Assembly: GCA_036380435.1 (NCBI GenBank)
Contig: DASVES010000493.1
Coordinates: 1 to 16,738, forward strand
Direction: 5' to 3'
Length of the DNA stretch: 16,738 nt
Origin: DASQDT01 sp036380435
GTDB taxonomy: Bacteria; Acidobacteriota; Blastocatellia; Pyrinomonadales; Pyrinomonadaceae
Notes under the pieces: generated by a model
What the model saw: the letters and a program-made list of their open reading frames with translations, nothing else
Told to the model about the DNA's origin: nothing
The model's database searches: none
Made by a program: the position numbers and the translations under genes
Part shown: positions 1 to 8,405 of the stretch, in pieces
Position numbering within the stretch: position 1 is the stretch's first letter
Layout: each line of letters starts with the position of its first letter

Positions 1-5
1 GACTG

Positions 6-1229
6 ATGAAGCGTTGGAAGAAGATCGCGCTCGTGGTTGTGGGCCTGCTGATTCTTTCGCAGGCGCCCTTCGTCTACCGGCGCTACCGGTTGGGCCGCCT
101 CCGCGCGGCCATCGACTCCGTCAACGCCTCGCGCGCGCCCGCGGCCGAGGGCGACCCCTTCGTCGATTACAAAGGCGTCCTCCACGTCCACTCCTCCCTC
201 GGCGGCCACAGCACTGGCACGCTCGACGAGATCGTGCAGGCGGCGCGCATGAACGAACTCGCGTTCGTCGTGATGACCGAGCATCCGTCGAAGTACGTGG
301 ACACGGCCGCGGCGACGCTCAAGGGAACACATGAAGGCGTCCTCTACATTAACGGCAGCGAGCTGAGCGCCACGAACGACGAGCGCCTGTTCGTCGTGCC
401 CGGCCCCGCGGTCGCCGGCCCCTCCGCGCCCGACGCGCAGGCGCTCGTCGAGCGCGCCCGCGCCGAAGGCGGCCTCGCCCTCGTCGCCTACCCCGAGAGG
501 ATTCGCGACTGGGGACTGCTGCAAGGCTTCGACGGCATCGAGGTCTACAACCTCTACACCAACTCCAAACGCATCCGTTACGGCCTGCTCTTCTTCGACG
601 GTCTCTGGTCTTATCGCAGCCACGCCGACCTGCTGTTCTCGACCTTCTACGAGAGGCCGGACGAGAACTTGCGCCGTTGGGACGAGCTGACGGCCGCGCG
701 CGGCCTCCGCCTGTCGGCCGTCGCCGGCAACGACGCCCACTCGAACGTCGGCCTCCGCCTCGGCGACCGCACGGGCAAGGAGTTCTTAGGCGTCAGCCTC
801 GACCCCTACGAGCGCAGCTTCCGCGTCGTCCGCAACCATGTGCTCCTCGACAGGGCGCAGCCGCTCGCCGCCGACTCACTCGTCGCCGCCCTGCGTGCCG
901 GGCGCAGCTACATCGCCTTCGACATCTTCGGCGACTCGACCGGCTTCCGCTTCACCGCCCACAGCCCCTCGGAGACGAAGACGATGGGCGACGAGATCGG
1001 CCTCCCGTCGGGCGGGGAGGTGCGCCTGAAGGTCAGGACGCCGGCCGCCGGGCGCGTAGTTTTTTTCAGGGACGGGCAGGTGATTCGGGAGTTCGAGGAG
1101 GGGACGGGCGCGGAGTTGGCCGTCGGCGAGAGGGGCGTCTATCGCGTCGAAATTTATCTCGAAGGCTTGCGCGACTTCCTCGGGGAGCGGAAGCCCTGGA
1201 TCATCTCCAACCCGATTTACGTCAGATGA
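6..1229 (+). CDS. Membrane-anchored PHP-domain metal-dependent phosphoesterase
   Basis: The 407-residue protein begins with a basic stretch and a hydrophobic segment (about residues 7-23), which suggests an N-terminal anchor with the rest outside the membrane. A PHP domain follows. Visible metal-ligand motifs are HVHS (H60, H62), TEH (91-93), GSEL with E119, and GNDAH (D243, H245), in the order expected for PHP phosphoesterases. The C-terminal 120 residues look like a beta-rich accessory domain. PHP proteins hydrolyse phosphoester bonds using bound metals; the substrate cannot be told from sequence. The ATG at 6 overlaps a TGA at 4-6, so an upstream gene may end there, but this cannot be confirmed inside the window. 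A terminator lies about 80 nt after the stop. The family call is firm, the substrate unknown. Confidence 0.85.
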   Translation: MKRWKKIALVVVGLLILSQAPFVYRRYRLGRLRAAIDSVNASRAPAAEGDPFVDYKGVLHVHSSLGGHSTGTLDEIVQAARMNELAFVVMTEHPSKYVDTAAATLKGTHEGVLYINGSELSATNDERLFVVPGPAVAGPSAPDAQALVERARAEGGLALVAYPERIRDWGLLQGFDGIEVYNLYTNSKRIRYGLLFFDGLWSYRSHADLLFSTFYERPDENLRRWDELTAARGLRLSAVAGNDAHSNVGLRLGDRTGKEFLGVSLDPYERSFRVVRNHVLLDRAQPLAADSLVAALRAGRSYIAFDIFGDSTGFRFTAHSPSETKTMGDEIGLPSGGEVRLKVRTPAAGRVVFFRDGQVIREFEEGTGAELAVGERGVYRVEIYLEGLRDFLGERKPWIISNPIYVR

Positions 1230-1260
1230 GCGCGGCAGAGCCGGGCGCCGGATACAACAT

Positions 1261-1304
1261 CGCCCCGCACAGAGTAACGTCTAATGCCGTACCTGTGTGG
1301 GGCG
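1261..1304. other. Stem-loop downstream of the PHP gene
   Basis: Two 12-nt arms, CGCCCCGCACAG (1261-1272) and CTGTGTGGGGCG (1293-1304), pair with one G-T wobble around a 20-nt loop. No T-run follows, so it is not itself a standard terminator. It may stabilise the 3' end of the PHP transcript or be a copy of a dispersed palindrome. Confidence 0.5.
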
Positions 1305-1310
1305 CTGTGC

Positions 1311-1335
1311 TGAATCGAAGCCCGATTCATTTTTT
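1311..1335 (+). terminator. Rho-independent terminator after the PHP gene
   Basis: A 7-bp perfect stem, TGAATCG (1311-1317) with CGATTCA (1323-1329), has a 5-nt loop and is followed directly by six T residues (1330-1335). It lies 82 nt after the stop codon of the PHP gene and fits an intrinsic terminator on the plus strand. Confidence 0.7.
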
Positions 1336-1667
1336 GGAGGCGGTGCTTAAGACACCGGCTATCTGTAGAGAATCACGTGTTTGATTCTTCGCACGCAGAC
1401 AATCCCAAGTGTGTAGGGAGGGCGCGTGTACAGCCTCCGTAAGTTGTCCAAGTGAGATGGATTTTATGCTCCCCGCGCCCGTCTGTCAATCCTCAGTTTG
1501 ACCGTCTCTGAAAAATACAGCCCGCGACTCCGCAAGGCAGGCCGTTAAACACTTTTCGCTTCCCCGCCAGCGACTCGGCCGAACTTCGCCGCCACTGGAA
1601 TCCTCCCCTGATTAAACGTCTGTCTCAGTTCACACGGAACGATTAGACGATTCTGGCGCGGGCCCAC
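1336..1667. other. Intergenic region, no gene recognised
   Basis: About 330 nt lie between the terminator and the protease gene. Both strands carry stops, and no recognisable protein or complete RNA gene is seen. A short hairpin with a CTTAAGA loop resembles a tRNA anticodon arm but lacks the rest of a tRNA. The promoter of the protease gene presumably lies here; no clear -35/-10 pair was identified. Confidence 0.5.
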
Positions 1668-2390
1668 GTGGGTGCGCGCCTCGGGGATTTTTGTGTGCGC
1701 CTCCGACGGTTAAAAAACAGGGCCGCCATTCTAACGCTCGCGCTCGTCGTGGCGGTCGCCCCACCCTTGGCGAGCGGCGCACGCACTGCGGGGCCGCAAT
1801 CCCGTCTCGTCGAACACGTCAAGCGGGCGGTCGTCGTCGTCAACTCCTACGACGAGAGGGGGCGGCTGCTCTCGCAGGGCAGCGGCTTCTTCGTCCGACA
1901 GACGCAGATCACCACCAACCTGCACGTGGTCGGCCGGGCCGCGCGCGTCGAGGTCGTCACCTTCGGCGGGCGCGTCCGCGTCGTCGAGGGCGTCGTCGCC
2001 ATGGACGGCAGACGCGACCTCGCGCTGCTCCAGCTCGACGGGGCGCCGGAGGAGGTGAGGCCGCTCGTGTACGTGGAGTCAGCGCCGCCCGCGGGCGAGG
2101 AGGTCTTTGTCGTCAGCAACCCGCGCGGCTCTCTGTGGGAGGTGTCGAGGGGGACGACGCTGGATTTGCGCGAGTTCCCGGAACTCGGGCCGCTCGTCCC
2201 GTTCACGGCGGCGGTAGCGCGCGGCAGCAGCGGCGGCCCCGTCGTCGATCTGCGCGGGCGCGTCGTCGGCGTCGCCACGATGGGTCTGCTGCGAGCGTCG
2301 GGCGAGGACTTCTTCGCCGTCCCCGCCGAGCACGCCGCGCGTCTGCGAGCGCGCACACTGATGCCCTTCCCCTTGCGCAACGCCGACTGA
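1668..2390 (+). CDS. Secreted trypsin-like serine protease (S1C/DegP-like, no PDZ)
   Basis: This 240-residue protein has a basic, hydrophobic N-terminus (about residues 11-37) typical of a signal peptide, then a single chymotrypsin-fold protease domain. The catalytic triad is visible: H86 in TNLHVV, D117 in RRDLALL and S188 in the ARGSSGGPV motif. The pattern is that of HtrA/DegP-type or trypsin_2 proteases, but there is no room for a PDZ domain after residue 220, so it is shorter than DegP or DegS. It probably acts in the periplasm on unknown substrates. The start used is GTG at 1668; GTG at 1695 would also keep the signal peptide, and neither has a strong ribosome binding site, so the first ten residues are uncertain. 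It appears to be monocistronic. Confidence 0.82.
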   Translation: MGARLGDFCVRLRRLKNRAAILTLALVVAVAPPLASGARTAGPQSRLVEHVKRAVVVVNSYDERGRLLSQGSGFFVRQTQITTNLHVVGRAARVEVVTFGGRVRVVEGVVAMDGRRDLALLQLDGAPEEVRPLVYVESAPPAGEEVFVVSNPRGSLWEVSRGTTLDLREFPELGPLVPFTAAVARGSSGGPVVDLRGRVVGVATMGLLRASGEDFFAVPAEHAARLRARTLMPFPLRNAD

Positions 2391-2743
2391 AGCCGCCCGC
2401 TCGCCGTCCCGCGAGCGATTTACCCTTCAATCTATCCCTGACGCTCCGAAGCCAGAGCGCCCCGCCGTAATCCTCTTCCCCGTGGAGGATTTGAATCCCA
2501 CGCCGGCCGTCGCTAGCCAACTTTGTTTGGCGCTGCACGCTTTCGTCGCCGGCTGTCTCATATGGTTGAGCGACCACTCTGGGGGGCGAAAGTGACGGGG
2601 AAACTGCGCCATTTTAGGGTTTCGGCCCATGGCACCGGGCTTGCTTCTAAGCCCGAGACGGCTACCAGCTTCGAAGCTTTATCGGAGGTCGGTCGGCCGC
2701 GACGGAAAGTGTTTTCGTCGGCCCCACGCCCTTTGAGGTTAGC
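2391..2743. other. Intergenic region upstream of sigma factor gene
   Basis: About 350 nt without a supported gene. It contains a small 7-bp stem-loop, CGGGCTT paired with AAGCCCG (2636-2655), without a T-run. A Shine-Dalgarno-like GAGG at 2735-2738 serves the sigma factor gene. A promoter for the sigma gene should be in this stretch, but I could not assign one with confidence. Confidence 0.45.
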
Positions 2744-3388
2744 ATGACAGAGACAACCACGTTCCCCTCGATTCAGGTCGCCGCGCGCAAGATTCGGGGC
2801 GTCTCGGTGACTCCCCCGACTTCCGACTTCGAGCTGGCGCAGGCCGCCGCGGCGGGCGACATGCGCTCGTTCGAGGAGCTGTACGAGAAACATCACCGCC
2901 GCGTCTACTCGCTCTGTTTGCGCATGACGCAGAACGTCGCCGAGGCCGAAGACCTCACGCAGGAGGCGTTCATTCAGCTCTTCAAAAAGATTGGCAGCTT
3001 CCGCGGCGAGTCGGCGTTCACGACGTGGCTGCACCGCCTGACCGTCAATCAGGTGTTGATGCATTTCCGCCGGCGCAACGTCCGCATGGAGCAGACGACC
3101 GACGACGGCGACGTGCCCGTCCAGATCGTCAAGGGGACGGAAAACCCTTCAAGGATGCCCGTGATGGATCGCATCGCGCTCGACAACGCCATCGGGAAGT
3201 TGCCGCCCGGCTACCGCTCGGTCTTCGTCCTCCACGACGTTGAGGGTCACGAGCACGAGGAAATCTCGCGGCTTTTAGGCTGCTCGGTCGGCACCTCGAA
3301 GTCGCAACTGCACAAGGCCCGTATGAAGCTGCGGACGCTGCTCAAGAAGCAGAAGCCGCCGCGTATGGCGCGACGCATCAAGGTTTAA
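2744..3388 (+). CDS. ECF-type RNA polymerase sigma factor (sigma-70 family, RpoE-like)
   Basis: The 214-residue protein has a variable, probably disordered first 27 residues, then sigma region 2 (about 30-110) with the core-binding signature around AEDLTQEAF (67-75) and FTTWLHRLTVN (92-102). Sigma region 4 (about 140-195) has LPPGYRSVFVLHDVEG, then the helix-turn-helix HEEISRLLGCSVGTSKSQLH. Regions 1.1 and 3 are missing, as in extracytoplasmic-function sigma factors. The tail is very basic (KKQKPPRMARRIKV). ECF sigma genes in Acidobacteriota are usually followed by a zinc-finger anti-sigma gene; here a strong terminator follows at once, so this one is an orphan or is controlled from elsewhere. 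The ATG at 2744 has GAGG 5 nt upstream. Confidence 0.92.
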   Translation: MTETTTFPSIQVAARKIRGVSVTPPTSDFELAQAAAAGDMRSFEELYEKHHRRVYSLCLRMTQNVAEAEDLTQEAFIQLFKKIGSFRGESAFTTWLHRLTVNQVLMHFRRRNVRMEQTTDDGDVPVQIVKGTENPSRMPVMDRIALDNAIGKLPPGYRSVFVLHDVEGHEHEEISRLLGCSVGTSKSQLHKARMKLRTLLKKQKPPRMARRIKV

Positions 3389-3404
3389 GAACCGTTTCGG
3401 TTCC

Positions 3405-3443
3405 GAAGGGGCGGCGCGCAGTGGCCGCCCCTTCAAAGTTTTT
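3405..3443 (+). terminator. Strong rho-independent terminator after the sigma factor gene
   Basis: A perfect 11-bp GC-rich stem, GAAGGGGCGGC (3405-3415) with GCCGCCCCTTC (3424-3434), has an 8-nt loop and is followed by AAAG and five T residues (3439-3443). It starts 17 nt after the sigma gene stop and closes that transcription unit. Confidence 0.85.
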
Positions 3444-3831
3444 ACAACGCTTCCCGGTTGACTTCCTCCGCTTCGACTGCTGCAAGCATCATCCTTAGTA
3501 TGAAATCAAAACATACGGCCGAATAACGACTAAGGGTCAGCCCTCGAAGCGGTAAAGCCTGGAAAAATGTCGAGTTTTGCGGTAAAAGTACCGGACGCTT
3601 CCAGGGAATAATGTTTGCTTTAAGATTTGCTCGCGAAGACGATGCTCTCCCGCTAAGAGTGCTTTCTGAAGCCACCAGGGCGGCGCGGGGTCGCGCCTTT
3701 CGGACTTGGGAAACAATCCTTGCGTGCCAACTCGGCGGCCTTTGCATACATCCGGCCGCTCGCATGGCGGCATCAATCATGTTAGAAATATCCCGAGATA
3801 GCTAATTTCAACAGCGCGCTCCAGACTAACG
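3444..3831. other. Intergenic region before ppk1, more AT-rich than its surroundings
   Basis: This stretch of nearly 390 nt has visibly more A/T than the neighbouring genes and only short open frames on both strands. One plus-strand frame (3611-3805, 64 codons) and two minus-strand frames were read; none looks like a known protein or has a convincing ribosome binding site. It may be the ppk1 leader with its promoter, or a decayed insertion. No Pho-box-like direct repeat was recognised. Confidence 0.4.
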
Positions 3832-5985
3832 ATGACAGGAAAGAGCCGGCAGACCCTCCCAATCGACCAGCACGGCGCAGGTGCGTCCGCTCCGGCGGAC
3901 TCTCGCTCGTCCGCGCCCGACAAGATTCTGTTCAACCGCGAGGTCGGACTGTTGGAGTTTCACCGGCGCGTGCTCGAAGAAGCCCTCGACGCGGGGCAGC
4001 CGCTTCTCGAACGTCTCAAGTTCCTCGCCATCTTCTCGTCGAACATGGACGAGTTCTTTATGATCCGCGTGTCGGGACTGAAGGAGGAGATCGAGCACGA
4101 CGTGACCGAGCCTTCGCCCGACGGCATGACGCCGGCCGATCAGTTGCACCTCATCCGCGAGCACATCCTGCCGATGTTCGCCGAGCAGACGCGCTGCCTG
4201 CTCGAAGAAGTTTTGCCCGGCCTCAAGGAGCATGGCGTCGAAGTCGTCCCCTACAAATCTCTCACGGACGACGAACGCCGGGGGCTTGACGACTATTTCG
4301 AGAAACACGTCTATCCCGTGCTCACGCCGCAGTCGGTAGACCCGGCGCACCCTTTTCCCTACGTCTCCAGTCTCAGCCTGAACATCGGCACGATGGTGCG
4401 GCCGCTGCCCGAGCACGGCATCACCAGCTCTCTGACGGGGACGGGCGATCCGCGTTTCGCCCGCGTCAAGGTGCCGCCCGTCGTCCCGCGCCTCATCCCG
4501 GTCGGGCGCACGGGGTCGAAGTTTACATTCGCCGAGGAGTTGATCGCGGCCAACGCGCGGAAGCTCTTCCCGCGCATGCACGTCGAAGAGTTTCACGCCT
4601 TCCGCGTGACGCGCGACGCCGACATCGAGGTGCGGCAGGACGAGGCCGGCGATCTGCTGCGCGTGATGCAGCAGACGCTGCGTGAGCGCAAGTTCGGGTC
4701 GGCCGTGCGGCTGGAAGTCGCCGCGTCGATGCCGCGCCCGATGGTCGAGTACCTGACGCGTGAGCTGGGCCTCACGTCCGAGGACGTGTACGTCGTCGAG
4801 GGGCCGCTGGGCGTGCAGGACTTCATGCAGCTCTACAAGCTCGACCGTCCCGCGTTGAAGGACAAGCCGCTGGAGGCGACCACTCCCGCGCCCCTGCGCC
4901 GCGGCGGCGGGTCGTTCTTCGAGGTCATCCGCCGTCAGGACATCCTCCTGCACCACCCCTACACGTCCTACGACACGGTCGTCGATTTCATCGAGAGCGC
5001 GGCGAAGGATGCGGACGTTTTAGCCATCAAGATTTGCCTCTACCGCACGGGCCAGAAGTCGCCCATCCCCGAGGCGCTCATCGAGGCGGCCGAGCGGGGC
5101 AAGCAGGTGACGGCCGTCGTCGAACTCAAGGCGCGCTTCGACGAGGAGGCCAACATCGAATGGGCGCAGCGCCTTGAGCACGCGGGCGTCCACGTCGTCT
5201 ATGGCGTGCTCGGCCTCAAGACGCACAGCAAGGTGGCGCTCGTCGTCCGCCGCGAGGGCGAGGAGCTGCGCCGCTACGTCCACATCGCCACCGGCAACTA
5301 CAACCCGTTCACCTCGACCGTCTACACAGACCTCGGACTCTTGACCGCCAACGAGGAGATCGGCGCCGACGCCACCGACCTCTTCAACTTTCTGACGGGC
5401 TTCTCGCGGCAGAAGACTTACCGCCGCCTGCTCGTCGCGCCCGTGAATTTGCGCGAGGGGATGCTCGCCCTCATCGAGCGCGAGGCCGAGCACGCGCGGC
5501 AGGGACGCCCCGCGCGCATCGCCGCCAAGATCAACCGGCTGGCCGACCTTCAGATCATCCGCGCGCTCTACGCCGCCTCGCAGGCCGGCGTCACCATCGA
5601 CCTCGTCGTGCGCGGCGTCTGCATGCTGCGGCCCGGCGTGCCGGGGCTGTCCGACACGGTGCGCGTGCGTAGCATCGTCGGCCGCTTCCTTGAGCATAGC
5701 CGCGTCTTCTACTTCGAGAACGGCGGCGAAGAGGAAGTCTACATCGGCAGCTCCGACTGGATGTCGCGCAACTTAGACCGCCGCGTCGAAGTCGTCACCC
5801 CCGTACTCGACCCGAGCCTGCGCCGCTACCTGAAGGACGTGGTGCTGGCGGCTTATCTGCGCGACAACGTGAAAGCGCGCGTGCTTCAGCCCGACGGCAA
5901 TTACGTCCGGCTGCGCCCCGCCGCCGGCGAAGAGGGCTTCAGCAGTCAGACCCACTTCGAGGGCGCGGTGAGCATGAACATTTAG
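3832..5985 (+). CDS. ppk1: Polyphosphate kinase 1
   Basis: This 717-residue protein reversibly makes inorganic polyphosphate from ATP, usually at the inner face of the membrane. All PPK1 parts are present: the N domain beginning with LLEFHRRVLEEA and FSSNMDEFFMIRV, the head domain, then the two phospholipase D-like C domains. LLHHPYTSYDTVVDFI and ICLYRTGQKSPI (Y404-R405) mark the first C domain. H465 in KTHSKVALVV corresponds to the phospho-histidine of the family (H435 in Escherichia coli), and H622 in LEHSRVFYF matches the second essential histidine (H592). YIGSSDWMSRNLDRRVE is the usual C-terminal signature. The length is slightly above the E. coli enzyme because of a divergent first 30 residues. 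The ATG at 3832 has a poor ribosome binding site. No ppx or phoU gene is adjacent. A 6-bp hairpin at 5990-6008 may help end the transcript. Confidence 0.97.
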   Translation: MTGKSRQTLPIDQHGAGASAPADSRSSAPDKILFNREVGLLEFHRRVLEEALDAGQPLLERLKFLAIFSSNMDEFFMIRVSGLKEEIEHDVTEPSPDGMTPADQLHLIREHILPMFAEQTRCLLEEVLPGLKEHGVEVVPYKSLTDDERRGLDDYFEKHVYPVLTPQSVDPAHPFPYVSSLSLNIGTMVRPLPEHGITSSLTGTGDPRFARVKVPPVVPRLIPVGRTGSKFTFAEELIAANARKLFPRMHVEEFHAFRVTRDADIEVRQDEAGDLLRVMQQTLRERKFGSAVRLEVAASMPRPMVEYLTRELGLTSEDVYVVEGPLGVQDFMQLYKLDRPALKDKPLEATTPAPLRRGGGSFFEVIRRQDILLHHPYTSYDTVVDFIESAAKDADVLAIKICLYRTGQKSPIPEALIEAAERGKQVTAVVELKARFDEEANIEWAQRLEHAGVHVVYGVLGLKTHSKVALVVRREGEELRRYVHIATGNYNPFTSTVYTDLGLLTANEEIGADATDLFNFLTGFSRQKTYRRLLVAPVNLREGMLALIEREAEHARQGRPARIAAKINRLADLQIIRALYAASQAGVTIDLVVRGVCMLRPGVPGLSDTVRVRSIVGRFLEHSRVFYFENGGEEEVYIGSSDWMSRNLDRRVEVVTPVLDPSLRRYLKDVVLAAYLRDNVKARVLQPDGNYVRLRPAAGEEGFSSQTHFEGAVSMNI

Positions 5986-6150
5986 CCACGCGAGCATCCC
6001 CCGCTCGCTTCGACCGCGACTCTGCAACGCCGCGCGCCGCGCCGGCCGCTGTTTCGTCGGTCTTAAATCTCCCCCGCAAAGAGTCTCGCTTTTTTGTTTG
6101 CCGCCGGCAGTGCGAAGGCGTGCGTGAATGTTTATCGTGAATGCTTATTC

Positions 6151-6155
6151 GGAGG
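6151..6155 (+). promoter_or_regulatory. Ribosome binding site deciding the start of kinase-like paralog 1
   Basis: GGAGG lies 8 nt before the ATG at 6164. This favours 6164 over the in-frame ATG at 6128, which has no such site and would put 12 non-signal residues before the signal peptide. Confidence 0.8.
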
Positions 6156-6163
6156 AAACAGTT

Positions 6164-7195
6164 ATGTACACACTTGGTCAAACTCGCCGGCGCTCCGCCT
6201 TTGCGCTCGCGCTCGTTCTGGGCCTTTCGACTCTGACCGCCTCGGCCGTCCAGAAAGACGACAAGAAGAAGGAGCCGATGCCGCAGGGCACGGCCGTCCT
6301 ATGGCAAGACCCCGGCGACATCTCCGCGCGCAACCTGCTCGCGGGGCCGGGGCCTGACATGAAGCCCGATTTGTCGAGCGTCACCTTCGTCAAGGACGAG
6401 ATGGGCGGCTACTCGCCGAAGTTCCGCGTGACGGACGGCGCGGGCAAGACGTGGGTGGCGAAGTTTGGCAAGGAGGCGCAGCCCGAGACGGCCGCCGTGC
6501 GTCTGGCGTGGGCCGTCGGTTACGTGACGGAAGTCGCGCATCTCGTCCCGTGCGTCCAGATTAAGAATGCCCCGGAGCCGCGCAAGGAGGTCGAGCGATG
6601 CGACGGCAAGGGCTTCGCCAACGTCCGCTTCGAGGCGCGGCCCGATGAGTGGAAGCGTCTGGACAACTGGTCGTGGAAGGAGAACCCGTTCGCCGGCCAG
6701 AAGGAGTTTCAGGGTCTCATCGTGATGATGGGCCTCATCAACAACTGGGACTTGAAGGACACCAACAACAAGATCGTCTACGTGCCCGGCGCCGACTCGG
6801 CCGCCGGCGAGTTGCGCTACATCATCAGCGACCTCGGCGCGACCTTCGGCAAGACCGGCAACTTCATCACACACGACCGCAACAACCCGAAGAACTTCGC
6901 CAAGTCGAAATTCATCGAGCGCGTCGAGGGCGGTCGCGTTCGTTTCTCCTACGACGGCAAGAACACGGGCCTCTTCGACGACATCAGCGTCGAGAACGCG
7001 CGCTGGATCGGCGACCAACTCGCGCGTCTCTCCGACAAGCAGATCGAGGACGCCTTCCGCGCCGCCAACTACGCCGGCGCCGACCTCCAGACGCTCGTCG
7101 CCGAAGTGCGCTCGCGCATCAACGAACTAACGGCCCTGCCCGCGCCCGCCGCCACCGCCGGCACGCCCGGCTCCGGCACTCCCGACAAGAGGTAA
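6164..7195 (+). CDS. Secreted kinase-like protein, tandem paralog 1 of 3
   Basis: I do not recognise a named family. The 343-residue protein has a signal peptide (about 1-28, basic TRRR then hydrophobic, ending ASA), a lysine-rich spacer, and one globular domain. That domain carries a kinase-like set of residues: K100 in TWVAKFGKE, E108 in QPETAAVRL, D196-L-K-x-x-N201 in NNWDLKDTNN, and D223 in ISDLGATFG. These parallel the protein-kinase beta3 lysine, alpha-C glutamate, HRDLKxxN catalytic loop and DFG motif, or the equivalents in HipA, PI3K/PI4K and FAM20 folds. The inference is an exported phosphotransferase; substrate and activity are unknown. Cysteines at 130 and 146 could form a disulfide. 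The next paralog starts 6 nt after the stop, so the two are very likely co-transcribed. Confidence 0.72.
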   Translation: MYTLGQTRRRSAFALALVLGLSTLTASAVQKDDKKKEPMPQGTAVLWQDPGDISARNLLAGPGPDMKPDLSSVTFVKDEMGGYSPKFRVTDGAGKTWVAKFGKEAQPETAAVRLAWAVGYVTEVAHLVPCVQIKNAPEPRKEVERCDGKGFANVRFEARPDEWKRLDNWSWKENPFAGQKEFQGLIVMMGLINNWDLKDTNNKIVYVPGADSAAGELRYIISDLGATFGKTGNFITHDRNNPKNFAKSKFIERVEGGRVRFSYDGKNTGLFDDISVENARWIGDQLARLSDKQIEDAFRAANYAGADLQTLVAEVRSRINELTALPAPAATAGTPGSGTPDKR

Positions 7196-7201
7196 CAAGC
7201 A

Positions 7202-8224
7202 ATGAGATACCCGCGCCAGATTCACAGACTCGTCTCCCTCGCCCTGCTCACAGTTCTCGCCCTCTCGTCGCTCCAGCCCGCCACGGCCGCGCCGCAGAAG
7301 GAGGCGAAGGGAAAGCAGGAGGACAGGAAAGAGAAAAAGGAGACGCCGCGCGGCGCCCCCGTCCTGTGGCGCGCGCCCGCCGACATCGTAACGCGCGACC
7401 TCTATCTGGGGCCGGGCGGCGAGTCGATGCGGCCCGACCTGCGTAAAGTCACCTTCCTCAAGGACGAGACGGGCGGCGGCTACTCGACCAAGTTTCGCGT
7501 GCGCGACGCCTCCGGCCACGAGTGGGTGGCGAAGGTCGGCAAGGAGGCGCAATCCGAGACGGCGGCCGTGCGTTTGATTTGGGCCGTCGGCTACGTGACC
7601 GAGGTCGTCTATCTCGTCCCGCGTCTCAACGTCGAGGGCAAGGGCGCGTTCGACAACGTCAGGCTCGAAGCGCGGCCCGACAGCGTCAAGCGCCTCGACG
7701 AGTGGAAGTGGGCCGACAACCCGTTCGAGGGGACGAAGGAGCTACAGGGCCTCATCGTGATGATGGCGCTCCTCAACAACTGGGACATCAAGGACACCAA
7801 CAACAAGGTGCTCTACGTCCGCGATGAGGCGACGGGGCGCGGCGAGTCGCGTTACGTCGTCAGCGACCTCGGCGCCACCTTCGGGCGCGTCAAGGTGAAC
7901 GTGCCCGGCGTCTGGCGGCTTCAGCGCAGCCGCAACAACCCCGAGGACTACTGGAAAGACCCGTTCCTTGAGGACGTGAAGAACGGTCAGGTCTTCTTCT
8001 TCTACAAGGGCAAGCGGCAGGACTTGTTCGACGACATTCGCATCGACGAGGCGCGCTGGATAGCGGCCCTGCTCTCGAAGCTGAGCGACCGGCAGATCAG
8101 CGACGCCTTCCGCGCCGCCAACTACACGCCGGCCGAGATACGCTCGCTGACCGAGGCCGTGCGCGCGCGCATCAACGAGTTGGCCTCCATCCGCGGCAAC
8201 GCACCCTTGGCGAGTAATCCGTAG
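7202..8224 (+). CDS. Secreted kinase-like protein, tandem paralog 2 of 3
   Basis: This 340-residue paralog of the preceding gene has the same order: signal peptide (about 1-30, ending ATAA), a strongly charged Lys/Glu spacer (33-48), the shared VLWRAPADI segment, then the kinase-like domain. The key residues are K111 (EWVAKVGKE), E119 (QSETAAVRL), D195-I-K-x-x-N200 (NNWDIKDTNN) and D222 (SDLGATFG). Unlike paralogs 1 and 3 it lacks the insert with the cysteine pair between the two halves, and it has an extra segment after DLGATFG (VKVNVPGVWRLQRSRNNPED) that paralog 3 shares in part. The ribosome binding site (GAGG) overlaps the end of paralog 1, which points to translational coupling. A hairpin repeat follows 9 nt after the stop. 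Confidence 0.72.
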   Translation: MRYPRQIHRLVSLALLTVLALSSLQPATAAPQKEAKGKQEDRKEKKETPRGAPVLWRAPADIVTRDLYLGPGGESMRPDLRKVTFLKDETGGGYSTKFRVRDASGHEWVAKVGKEAQSETAAVRLIWAVGYVTEVVYLVPRLNVEGKGAFDNVRLEARPDSVKRLDEWKWADNPFEGTKELQGLIVMMALLNNWDIKDTNNKVLYVRDEATGRGESRYVVSDLGATFGRVKVNVPGVWRLQRSRNNPEDYWKDPFLEDVKNGQVFFFYKGKRQDLFDDIRIDEARWIAALLSKLSDRQISDAFRAANYTPAEIRSLTEAVRARINELASIRGNAPLASNP

Positions 8225-8232
8225 AGGGCATA

Positions 8233-8328
8233 AAACAGTACCGCGAGCGGAAGCCTCGCGGGTCTGGCTGAGCGAGGCTGGCCTCTCAGGATAGGCGTAC
8301 CCGCTCGCTACCGCTCGCGGTACTGTTT
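8233..8328. repeat. Hairpin element with perfect 18-bp inverted arms
   Basis: AAACAGTACCGCGAGCGG (8233-8250) is the exact reverse complement of 8311-8328. Inside the 60-nt interior is a second perfect stem, AGCCTCGC (8252-8259) with GCGAGGCT (8272-8279), and a tandem CCGCTCGCTA/CCGCTCGCGG (8301-8320). The whole can fold as a long cruciform or a branched RNA. There is no T-run, so it is not a typical terminator. It sits between paralogs 2 and 3 and may be a dispersed intergenic element, or a processing or attenuation structure. Confidence 0.8.
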
Positions 8329-8405
8329 CCGCGCCTGTGCGGTGAGTCGATTTCGGTTATACTCAGCTTCCTACGAACCAACCTCGCGCGATAAAACCAT
8401 TCACC

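Noticed and set aside
1336..1400. tRNA-Leu(TAA)-like anticodon arm (GGTG, CTTAAGA loop, CACC)
   Set aside because: No D-arm, acceptor stem or proper T-arm could be fitted around it, so it is most likely chance or at best a decayed fragment.
2558..3064. Minus-strand open frame opposite the sigma factor gene
   Set aside because: It overlaps conserved sigma region 2 in antisense and has no ribosome binding site or recognisable domain.
3826..4956. Long minus-strand open frame (376 codons) opposite ppk1
   Set aside because: It is antisense to conserved PPK1 motifs, is rich in Arg/His/Ala as expected for a GC-rich shadow frame, and resembles no protein family.
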